Positions 1-5,661 of a stretch of DNA of 6,427 bases are shown piece after piece. Numbering within the stretch: position 1 is the stretch's first letter; each line of letters opens with the position of its first letter. The notes under the pieces were generated by a model. It saw nothing but the letters and a program-made list of their open reading frames with translations. It was not told the DNA's origin and searched no databases. This DNA is from an uncultured Campylobacter sp. Its GTDB lineage: Bacteria > Campylobacterota > Campylobacteria > Campylobacterales > Campylobacteraceae. The translations under genes were made by a program, and so were the position numbers. Where the stretch lies: NCBI GenBank assembly GCA_900539505.1, contig UQCL01000080.1:1-6427 (forward strand), read 5' to 3'.

Positions 1-14
1 TGTATAAGAGACAG
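1..14. other. Tn5/Nextera mosaic-end adapter remnant (artefact)
   Basis: The first 14 bases, TGTATAAGAGACAG, are the inner part of the 19-bp Tn5 mosaic end used in tagmentation libraries (AGATGTGTATAAGAGACAG). The full reverse complement of the same 19-mer closes the other end of the window. This is library-construction sequence left on the contig, not part of the genome and not a natural transposon end. Genuine sequence starts at base 15. Confidence 0.97.
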
Positions 15-113
15 TGTCAATAGTTACTATAATGTAATATAAAGTTTGATTTTTTAAAAATTTTATTGTAGAATTGCCATAAAGCAAGCAAATATTCTTT
101 TAGAATTTGAAAT
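15..113. other. A+T-rich flank downstream of cas6, no gene seen
   Basis: These 99 bases lie between the adapter and the cas6 stop codon. By hand count only about one base in five is G or C, clearly lower than the genes to the right. No open reading frame of useful length, CRISPR repeat or strong hairpin is visible. On the minus strand there is a weak A+T-only hairpin soon after the stop (ATTCT-AAA-AGAAT), and further on TTTGCT and TACAAT separated by 16 bases, which could be a weak promoter. It may be the intergenic region before the next cas gene or a CRISPR leader, but the fragment ends too soon to tell. Confidence 0.5.
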
Positions 114-809
114 CTATACTTTAATATAGTCTTGCTTTACAACCTCCAAAACCCCTACTCCGTAGTTCATACACCCACTTCCAGCGCCCGTGCCAAGGAT
201 CAAATTTATTAGTTCTGCATTAGCTACAATTTTCCATCTTGCTTGCCACGCATATACTGGCTCGCGATTGTTGCCATAATAGAATTTCACAGATTCACCC
301 AGCTTTTGCCACAATAAATTTAACTCCATTTCGCCATCATATTTTCGCCCCATAATCGTCTCAAATCGCTGTAAAATATTCGTCTTCATCATCTCTAAAT
401 GCCTGCTATCTTGCGGCTGCAAATAGACTTTATGTCCCAAAAGCCCGCTTACTGCGCACGCCACGTAGCCTTGCACAATAGCTTCGTTCTCGCAAATTTT
501 ATGATTTTTCGCTTCGACGGTAGTTTGCGTAAATAGAATTTCACCTAAGCTTAGCCCGTCTTTTAGCACTGCTAGCGCGATTTTACGTTCAAACTCCGGC
601 TCGCATGAAGCAAATCGCACGCGCAAGTCCTCTCCTCGCAAGATAAAATCAAACACCGTGCGTTTAAAAATTTTACCGCTTGATTCGTGCCTGTATCCTA
701 CGTGCTCTGAAGCCGGCAAATAGCGATAAAGAAAGCCCTGAATCAGCTGCGAGAGAGATTTTGTAATTTTTAGATTTTTAGTTGGTAATTTTGCGTTGAT
801 GATTAACAT
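114..809 (-). CDS. cas6: Cas6-family CRISPR repeat endoribonuclease
   Basis: Cas6 enzymes cut the CRISPR precursor transcript within each repeat to release individual guide RNAs for type I or type III systems. The 231-residue protein has the family's size. Its N-terminus (LIINAKLPTKNL, then a predicted helix around residues 16-30) fits the first ferredoxin-like fold. Near the C-terminus, residues 206-219 form the glycine-rich loop that marks Cas6 proteins (GTGAGSGCMNYGVG, then a VLEV strand). His36 and His41, in EHVGYRH ahead of the KIFKRTVFDF strand, are candidate catalytic residues by analogy with the N-terminal His of other Cas6 proteins. The ATG at 807-809 is chosen because AAAGGAG sits 5 bases upstream; the frame extends further to a TTG inside a hairpin, which is less likely. 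It lies 72 bp after glyS, and no other cas gene is in the window. The subtype cannot be assigned. Confidence 0.82.
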   Translation of the reverse strand: MLIINAKLPTKNLKITKSLSQLIQGFLYRYLPASEHVGYRHESSGKIFKRTVFDFILRGEDLRVRFASCEPEFERKIALAVLKDGLSLGEILFTQTTVEAKNHKICENEAIVQGYVACAVSGLLGHKVYLQPQDSRHLEMMKTNILQRFETIMGRKYDGEMELNLLWQKLGESVKFYYGNNREPVYAWQARWKIVANAELINLILGTGAGSGCMNYGVGVLEVVKQDYIKV

Positions 810-833
810 TTGCGCTCCTTTGCGCGGTAAAAT

Positions 834-865
834 TTTGCCCAAGGTTCGCGTAAACCTTGGGCAAA
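834..865 (-). terminator. 13-bp hairpin between glyS and cas6, probable glyS terminator
   Basis: TTTGCCCAAGGTT (834-846) and AACCTTGGGCAAA (853-865) are perfect inverted copies with a 6-base loop. Read on the minus strand, the hairpin begins 17 bases after the glyS stop and is followed by ATTTTA. That is only a short T run, so it is an imperfect intrinsic terminator that may leak. The cas6 ribosome binding site follows about a dozen bases later, leaving no space for a promoter between the two. Cas6 must therefore rely on read-through or on a promoter inside or before the hairpin. The structure could also act as an attenuator in the cas6 leader. Confidence 0.68.
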
Positions 866-881
866 CGAGCTCTAAGTGGGA

Positions 882-2909
882 TTAAAATCTTATCTCTTTG
901 ATATCGGCAAATTGCAAAAACGCGCGATAAATTTGCCCGATATTTGCGATACGATTTGCGCGTATCTTGACATCCTGGACGTTTATCATTACGTTATCGA
1001 AAAAATCATCAATCACGCCTTTAAGCCCAAATAGTGAGCGCAGATACCCACTCACGTCGTTTTCGTTGAGCTTAATTGCCCTAAACGCCGCATTTAACGC
1101 GCGCTCAGCGTCGTGTTCGAATAGGTTTTCGTCCACCGCGCCTATTTTTTCGTCCTTGATGATATTGGCTAGGCGCTTAAAGGTCGCAAAATTTTCCCCG
1201 AAATCCGCTGCTGCTGCGATCTCGCCCAGCGCCTTTATGACCTTGCTTAGTCGTAATAGATCGTTTTCGCCGCTTGCGATGCACGCCTTGATCACGGACG
1301 GATTTATCTCGTCAAAAATTCCATATAATCTATCTTTTATAAAATCCAGCAGCTTAGAAATGTCAAATTTCTTATAATTTGGCACCAGCTTTTGCGCCAG
1401 CGTATTCGCATCAAAACTCAATCTTTGATTTAGTAAAATTTTAATTAGCCCAGTAGCTGCGCGGCGAAGCGCATACGGATCTTTATTGCCGCTTGGAACT
1501 TTATTGATGCTAAAAAGCCCCAGGAGCGTTTCAAATTTCATCGCTATAGCGATTACGCTACTAAATACACCGCTTGGCAGCTCGCTATCCTCGCCGATAG
1601 GCAGATACTGCTCGCGTATCGCGCGGCATACATGATCTGCCAGTCCAGCATGTGCGGCATAGTAACTACCCATAATGCCTTGAAGCTCGCTAAATTCGCC
1701 CACCATCGTGCTGCTAAGGTCTGCTTTACTAAACATTACGGCATTTTCCACATCCAGCGAAAAGTCCTTTTTGCCGATCTCTGCCTCGATATGCGTAGCA
1801 TAATCCGCGCTCAATGCCTTTGCTACGGCTAGCTCGCGCACTTGCTTATCATAAACTGAGCCAAGAGCTTGCATATAGGAAATTTGCTTAAGTTTTTCAG
1901 GGCTAAATTCCGCTTGCAAATCGCTTTTCCAAAAAAACATAGCATCGCTTAGGCGCGCGCGTAAAACTTTTTCATTGCCGCGTACTACAAGCTCGTCATC
2001 ATCGGTAATCGCATTACTAACGACAACGAAGTGATTGCTTAAGTTTTTATCCTCGAAAACTGGAAAATAGCGCTGATTCTCCTTCATCGAAGTGATGATG
2101 ACCTCTTTTGGCACGCTTAAAAAATCTCGCTCAAAGCTGCCTAACAGCGCCGTCGGGTACTCGGTGATCGCCGTTACTTCATCTAGCAACGCAGGATCGA
2201 CCTCGATCTTAAAGCCATGCTTTTTCTCGAGCTTTGCAAACTCGCTTAGAATTTTATCTTTTCTTTTTTGCTCGCTTAAAATTACGCCGTTACGCTCCAG
2301 CAGTGTGAAATAATCTGCGGCGTCTTTAAATTTAATCGCTTCATAGCCAAATTTTCGGTGCGGAAAAAATGCAGCTGCGCTTCGCACGCCATAAATTTCA
2401 AAATCTACGTTTTCTCCGCCCAAAACGCAGGCTATACTTCTTATCGGACGGATAAACTCAAACTCACCGCTACCCCATCGCATCGCGCGTCCAAAATTTA
2501 GCGATCGTAAAAACTCCTCTATAATTTCGCCTAGAATTTCGCGGCTATCACGCCCCTTTTGCACCGCAGCGTGGTAGAGCACCTCTTTGCCGCCCACCTG
2601 CCGAAATTCTAGCTCGCTTTCGCTTATGCCGCATTTTTTAGCAAAACTTAGCGCTGCAGGGCTCCACGCGCCGTTTTTGAGTGCGACGGATTTTGGCGCG
2701 CCCGTGCTTACGATCTGCGCATCATCGCCGCGTTGTGGAAAATCCTCGTGAAATAGCACAAATCTACGCGGGCTAAATTCGAAGCGAAAGTCGCTATTTA
2801 TGCGGTTAGCCTCAAGCACCGCGCGCCATTTTGGCGCGATATTCGCACGCTCTTTTAAAAACGGGATCGCAGGCAGCTCCTCGACCCCAATCTCAATGAG
2901 TAGTTCCAT
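882..2909 (-). CDS. glyS: Glycine--tRNA ligase beta subunit
   Basis: This is the beta subunit of the bacterial alpha2beta2 glycyl-tRNA synthetase. It recognises tRNA-Gly and works with the catalytic alpha subunit (glyQ, not in this window) to charge tRNA with glycine in the cytoplasm. At 675 residues it has the normal length. Family blocks follow in order: ELLIEIGVEELPA at residues 2-14; MRWG at 143 followed by FIRPIRSIACVLGG; EVTAITEYPTALLGSFE followed by SMKENQRYFPV; GNEKVLRARLSDAMFFW; GEFSELQGIMGSYYA; and GNKDPYALRRAATGLIKIL around 474-492. The C-terminal third is helical, as expected for the DALR-like tRNA-binding region. The ATG is preceded by AAGGATAAAG, a good ribosome binding site, and lies inside the last codons of the upstream small gene, suggesting coupled translation. 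No truncation or frameshift is seen. Confidence 0.97.
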   Translation of the reverse strand: MELLIEIGVEELPAIPFLKERANIAPKWRAVLEANRINSDFRFEFSPRRFVLFHEDFPQRGDDAQIVSTGAPKSVALKNGAWSPAALSFAKKCGISESELEFRQVGGKEVLYHAAVQKGRDSREILGEIIEEFLRSLNFGRAMRWGSGEFEFIRPIRSIACVLGGENVDFEIYGVRSAAAFFPHRKFGYEAIKFKDAADYFTLLERNGVILSEQKRKDKILSEFAKLEKKHGFKIEVDPALLDEVTAITEYPTALLGSFERDFLSVPKEVIITSMKENQRYFPVFEDKNLSNHFVVVSNAITDDDELVVRGNEKVLRARLSDAMFFWKSDLQAEFSPEKLKQISYMQALGSVYDKQVRELAVAKALSADYATHIEAEIGKKDFSLDVENAVMFSKADLSSTMVGEFSELQGIMGSYYAAHAGLADHVCRAIREQYLPIGEDSELPSGVFSSVIAIAMKFETLLGLFSINKVPSGNKDPYALRRAATGLIKILLNQRLSFDANTLAQKLVPNYKKFDISKLLDFIKDRLYGIFDEINPSVIKACIASGENDLLRLSKVIKALGEIAAAADFGENFATFKRLANIIKDEKIGAVDENLFEHDAERALNAAFRAIKLNENDVSGYLRSLFGLKGVIDDFFDNVMINVQDVKIRANRIANIGQIYRAFLQFADIKEIRF

Positions 2910-3027
2910 CTTTATCCTTTTTTCGTTGATTTCGTTTTTCGTTTTTCTCCATCATTTCGCGGTTAAATCCTACGATCATAAATATCATAAAAAGCACGAA
3001 AAGTGCGGTTATAACGGCGTGTATCAT
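2893..3027 (-). CDS. Small 44-residue predicted membrane protein, unrecognised
   Basis: A 45-codon frame fills the gap between the nuclease gene and glyS. Its ATG overlaps the nuclease stop as ATGA, and its TGA lies 17 bp inside glyS, so the gap has no room for anything else. The product begins MIHAVITALFVLFMIFMIVG, a single hydrophobic segment (about residues 4-21) long enough to span the membrane. A highly charged tail follows (about 22-40: NREMMEKNEKRNQRKKDKD), rich in Lys and Arg and so probably cytoplasmic. The nearest purine-rich site, AAGGA, is 12 bases from the ATG, which is too far for efficient independent initiation; translation probably restarts after the nuclease. It matches no family known to me. 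The tight overlaps and the sensible one-helix architecture argue that it is real; short length is the main doubt. Confidence 0.65.
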   Translation of the reverse strand: MIHAVITALFVLFMIFMIVGFNREMMEKNEKRNQRKKDKDGTTH

Positions 3028-4385
3028 TCTACTATAAATTCCTTTTGCCCTTTATAAATCGTAAAATAGGCGTTTTCAAATTCTAAATTTTTGCCGTTTT
3101 GCACAGGAGCGCTTTTGCGAAAAATTCTAAACTCGCCCGCGCTTTTTAGATCAATTATGCCGTCTTTAACGTCGCCTTTGATCGTGCTTATCACATCTCC
3201 TGCGCGCAGCTGCCGCACCGATACGCTAGGCAAAACGTATGGTGCGATAGAGCCTACGTTGCCGCTTCTAGCTACGATCTCATAATCGTCGATCTCAAAG
3301 CTTTGTTTGTAAAATTTCGTCTTTTTTACTAGCAGATCGAGTTTATCTCCTAACTGCGGCCCGCCGCCGCCGTAGACAAAAACTCCGCTTCCATCTTGAG
3401 AAATCGCAAAGCCATGGCGGTTTGTAAAGCTCACGACTACGCCTTTTATCAGCACAGGCTCACTTATAATGCGCCCGTAAAGCTCCTCTATCGTGACGGT
3501 CTTTGCGGCGCTATCGATATTTTTAGCTAAAAATTCTTGCTTTTTCGGCGTAGATTTTAAAGCGCCTTCGTCTGTCAGAATGAAGCTAATCGGGAAATGA
3601 TCGGAAGTGAGAGAGGATTTGGCAAACGCGAAGCTGCCCTTTTTATATCCCGGCTCGCTACTAAAAAAATCGTCGCTAAGCAAGATATGATCGAGCACCG
3701 CACCGCTTTCATGAGACTCACAAGAGCCAAAATGCTTTAACTGCGAGCAGGGATGTAGCGCCCATAAATCACTAAATCCGTCGCGCTCGATAAGCTCGTT
3801 TAGCAAAGAATTTCGCCCGAAATTCGTATTAAAATCTCCCGCTACGATAGCGCGTTGGTGCCCTTGCAAAACCTCGCGTAAAAAGGCGAAATTGCGCTTG
3901 CGCTCGCTTAGCGGATTGCGTGCAGAGAGCATATGTACGACATAAAAGCTAAAATCAGTGCCGCCAAGCGCAAAATCAGCGCGCAAAATATCTCGTGTTT
4001 TAAGCTCTGTCGGGCGGTAAGTTTTTTGAAATTTTATCGGTATGCGCGACATCACCGCCACGCCCGCAGGTGCAGTCTGCGCGCGCGAAAATTTATAAAA
4101 GCTATAGCCCGCCTTCTGCGCAAGCGCTTTTAGCACCGCTTCGTTTTCGATCTCTTGCAGCCCCAAAATATCGGCATTAAGCGCGCTTACCTCGTCCGCC
4201 ACCTTTTGCAGCTTGCGCTCGTATTTTTGCTCGCTCCAGCCTCCGCGCCCAATCTCAAAGTCCGCGTACTCCGTGCCGTCGTTTACGCCGTCGAATAAAT
4301 TTTGCACGTTAAACGATGCGATTTTCAGCTCCGCCGCGTTCGCGCCACAGAAAAACATCGTAAAAAGTAGCGCTAAAACTCGCAA
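3024..4385 (-). CDS. Exported endonuclease/exonuclease/phosphatase-family nuclease with C-terminal OB-fold-like domain
   Basis: The 453-residue protein is probably a metal-dependent nuclease acting outside the cytoplasm. Residues 1-17 resemble a signal peptide (MRVLALLFTMFFCGANA, cleavage before AE). The catalytic domain (about 20-272) shows the family signatures: SFNVQNLFD with Asn26, LGLQEIEN with Glu78 for Mg2+, HMLSARN with His151, AGDFN with Asp184 and Asn186, and the terminal SDHFP with Asp262 and His263. Residues about 294-375 (TVTIEELYGRII, VLIKGVVVSF, GFAISQDGSGVFVY, GDKLDLLVKK) resemble the OB-fold domains attached to extracellular nucleases such as YhcR; this part is inference. The start is a TTG, preceded by AGGGG at 6 bases and overlapping trmL by 13 bp; no in-frame ATG suits the signal peptide better. 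DNA, RNA or phosphoester specificity cannot be read from the sequence. Confidence 0.85.
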   Translation of the reverse strand: MRVLALLFTMFFCGANAAELKIASFNVQNLFDGVNDGTEYADFEIGRGGWSEQKYERKLQKVADEVSALNADILGLQEIENEAVLKALAQKAGYSFYKFSRAQTAPAGVAVMSRIPIKFQKTYRPTELKTRDILRADFALGGTDFSFYVVHMLSARNPLSERKRNFAFLREVLQGHQRAIVAGDFNTNFGRNSLLNELIERDGFSDLWALHPCSQLKHFGSCESHESGAVLDHILLSDDFFSSEPGYKKGSFAFAKSSLTSDHFPISFILTDEGALKSTPKKQEFLAKNIDSAAKTVTIEELYGRIISEPVLIKGVVVSFTNRHGFAISQDGSGVFVYGGGGPQLGDKLDLLVKKTKFYKQSFEIDDYEIVARSGNVGSIAPYVLPSVSVRQLRAGDVISTIKGDVKDGIIDLKSAGEFRIFRKSAPVQNGKNLEFENAYFTIYKGQKEFIVE

Positions 4386-4861
4386 ACCGCACCCCTAAAG
4401 TCGAATTTATCGATATTCTGGCGGATCGCTTCGTAGGTTACGATGCCCACGCTGGTGGCTAAATTTAAACTGCGCCCCGCCCCGCTCATTGGGATCGTGA
4501 TGCAGTTTTCGCGGTTTGTGCGCATGATCTCAAGCGGCAGCCCGTGCCCTTCAGAACCGAAAATCAAAAAATCGCCCGGCTGAAATTCCGCCTCATAGTA
4601 GAGCTTGTTCGTCTTCGTCGTCGCAAAAAAGAAGCGCTGTTTAAATTTCTCGTTCGCCGCCATAAACTCGTCCCAATTTTCCCAAATTTTAAGATCCAAG
4701 CTCGCCCAATAATCAAGCCCCGCGCGGCGCAGATGCTTATCGTCGATGACGAATCCCAGCGGCTTGATCAGATGCAAAGGACACCCCGCATTGACGCACA
4801 TACGCCCGATGGAGCCCGTGTTTGTGTGGATCTGCGGATATACTAACACGATATTAAACAT
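4373..4861 (-). CDS. trmL: tRNA (cytidine/uridine-34-2'-O)-methyltransferase, SPOUT family
   Basis: TrmL methylates the ribose of the wobble nucleotide in certain leucine tRNAs using S-adenosylmethionine. The 162-residue protein has the family length and is a minimal SPOUT domain. The N-terminal strand and loop read FNIVLVYPQIHTNTGSIGR (NTGSIGR where the E. coli enzyme has NTGNIIR). The family-specific LRRAGLDYW follows near residue 45. The knot-forming, cofactor-binding loops are FGSEGHGLP and IPM...RSLNLATSVGIVTYEA. The ATG at 4859-4861 is preferred over the TTG one codon upstream; GGTGA lies 6 bases before it. The gene begins within the last codons of the upstream repeat-protein gene (8-bp overlap) and ends within the start of the nuclease gene, so it sits inside a coupled operon. 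Modification of tRNA-Leu in particular is inferred from the family. Confidence 0.92.
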   Translation of the reverse strand: MFNIVLVYPQIHTNTGSIGRMCVNAGCPLHLIKPLGFVIDDKHLRRAGLDYWASLDLKIWENWDEFMAANEKFKQRFFFATTKTNKLYYEAEFQPGDFLIFGSEGHGLPLEIMRTNRENCITIPMSGAGRSLNLATSVGIVTYEAIRQNIDKFDFRGAVCEF

Positions 4862-5612
4862 CAAAAATCACCGATTTTGCATGAGCAGAATTTTGCGATT
4901 TAAAATTCCGCGAGGCAAAGTTTTGAGATTTAGAATTTCGAAAAGCTAAATTACGCGGCTTGGGATTTCGCGCAGTAAAGCCTTGCAAATTTAAATGGGC
5001 AAAATTCCATAATTTGAAATTCTGTGAAATAAAATTTAGGTCCATGATTTTGCGACGCTGCAGTACGTCAGATCTCTCCTCACAACGATACGTCTCTTTT
5101 GTTCTTATACGGTGCGCCGAGGCAGCTACCCCCATAGAACAGGACGCGCGATACGGCTCGCTAAATTTTGCTTTAATACGTTTAATACGACGCAGGCTGT
5201 GAGATTTTGTGCCAAAATGTCCTAATTTGCAAAATTTCATCTCGCTGTAATGCAAGCCGTGAAATTCCGCCTCGCTGCTGTATGGTTCGTATAATTTCTC
5301 GCCACAGCGATGCGATCTGCGAAATTCGCTCGATCCATAAAACTTCGCCTCGTGGATTTTCTCGGTGTGGCGGCACGACGGATAGAATTTTAATAGGTAA
5401 AATTCCGCGTCATAAAATTCTACCGAGCTAAGCATTTCGCTATGAAATTTTACGCCGCAAAAATTTAAATTTCGCTCGCCACAAAAGATAAAATCTCGCA
5501 CAGCAAAAATCACGAGATTTCGCCTACGATCAAAGCAAAAAGCGCGCTTTTGCAAAGACGCAGCATTCTTGTAAAACGCGTAAATTTCGTCGCGACGATA
5601 GAATTTTCTCAT
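4854..5612 (-). CDS. Pentapeptide-repeat-like protein built from degenerate 15-bp repeats
   Basis: The frame is 252 codons long, starts at an ATG with AGGAG 8 bases upstream, and overlaps trmL by 8 bp. A hydrophobic residue, usually Phe, recurs every fifth position from residue 36 to 91 (36, 41, 51, 56, 61, 66, 71, 76, 86, 91), in units such as VEFYD, AEFYL and EAKFY. After a one-residue slip it continues at 97, 107, 117 and 127. From 193 to 241, Asn recurs every five residues, mostly followed by Phe or Leu (FKSQN, FASRN, LAFRN). This resembles the A(D/N)LXX pattern of pentapeptide-repeat proteins, which fold as right-handed beta helices, but it is degenerate and rich in Arg, Lys and Cys. Residues about 152-191 lack the pattern. 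No signal peptide or enzymatic motif is seen. Since 15-bp DNA repeats give five-residue periodicity in any frame, coding is likely but not certain, and no function is assigned. Confidence 0.55.
   Translation of the reverse strand: MRKFYRRDEIYAFYKNAASLQKRAFCFDRRRNLVIFAVRDFIFCGERNLNFCGVKFHSEMLSSVEFYDAEFYLLKFYPSCRHTEKIHEAKFYGSSEFRRSHRCGEKLYEPYSSEAEFHGLHYSEMKFCKLGHFGTKSHSLRRIKRIKAKFSEPYRASCSMGVAASAHRIRTKETYRCEERSDVLQRRKIMDLNFISQNFKLWNFAHLNLQGFTARNPKPRNLAFRNSKSQNFASRNFKSQNSAHAKSVIFDV
4890..5036. repeat. Degenerate 15-bp tandem repeats, array A
   Basis: In plus-strand reading, successive 15-mers from 4890 to 4979 align as diverged copies: ATTTTGCGATTTAAA, ATTCCGCGAGGCAAA, GTTTTGAGATTTAGA, ATTTCGAAAAGCTAA, ATTACGCGGCTTGGG and ATTTCGCGCAGTAAA. 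On the minus strand these encode FKSQN, FASRN, SKSQN, LAFRN, PKPRN and FTARN. Lys and Ala (or Thr) alternate at the second position, suggesting a 30-bp higher-order unit. The phase slips by a few bases near 4980-5010 and the pattern then resumes to about 5036. Confidence 0.7.
5214..5509. repeat. Degenerate 15-bp tandem repeats, array B
   Basis: Five consecutive 15-mers between 5386 and 5460 are in exact register: AATTTTAATAGGTAA, AATTCCGCGTCATAA, AATTCTACCGAGCTA, AGCATTTCGCTATGA and AATTTTACGCCGCAA. Around them AAATTC, AAATTT or close variants recur at about 15 or 30 bases. The core AATT is self-complementary, so the array has a similar look on both strands. It is more diverged than array A in its flanks and encodes the Phe-every-five pattern of residues 36-133 of the overlapping gene. 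Confidence 0.7.
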
Positions 5613-5638
5613 AAAACTAGCTCCTAAATAAAACGACG

Positions 5639-5644
5639 ATTTTA
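5639..5644 (-). promoter_or_regulatory. Possible -10 element before the repeat-protein gene
   Basis: The 49-bp gap between the cca stop and the repeat-protein gene contains TTTTTG-TAAAAT on the minus strand. TAAAAT is one mismatch from TATAAT, and a T-rich run before the -10 is typical of Campylobacter promoters. It would give a leader of about 20 bases before the ATG at 5612, enough to include the AGGAG site. The same bases form a small hairpin (GATTTT-ACA-AAAATC on the plus strand), so the match may be chance. If real, it would let the downstream genes be transcribed independently of cca. Confidence 0.28.
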
Positions 5645-5661
5645 CAAAAATCTCTCTAAAT

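Noticed and set aside
15..113. Possible CRISPR array next to cas6
   Set aside because: No direct repeat of CRISPR length occurs here; only short A+T-rich inverted repeats are visible.
810..842. Upstream TTG start extending Cas6 by 11 residues (MGKILPRKGAQ)
   Set aside because: It lies in the hairpin stem and would put the AAAGGAG ribosome binding site inside the coding region, whereas that site is ideally spaced for the ATG at 807-809.
967..1377. 136-codon plus-strand open frame opposite glyS
   Set aside because: It is antisense to a fully conserved glyS region, has a Ser-rich composition typical of shadow frames and matches no family I recognise.
2800..3057. Plus-strand 85-codon frame over the glyS start and the nuclease-glyS junction
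   Set aside because: It overlaps conserved glyS codons and the better-supported minus-strand 44-codon gene; its hydrophobic stretch mirrors that gene's A+T-rich codons.
4960..5431. Two plus-strand open frames (4960-5202 and 5207-5431) across the repeat region
   Set aside because: They lie in different frames and oppose all other genes. The 15-bp period leaves most frames open, and the minus-strand frame has the better ribosome binding site. They are mentioned only for the mirrored Phe pattern.
4890..5509. CRISPR array interpretation of the tandem repeats
   Set aside because: The period is 15 bp, the copies are diverged throughout, and there is no alternation of constant repeats with unique spacers.
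5638..5652. Hairpin GATTTT-ACA-AAAATC after cca as a terminator
   Set aside because: The six-pair stem is almost all A-T and has no T tract after it on the minus strand, too weak to claim as a terminator.
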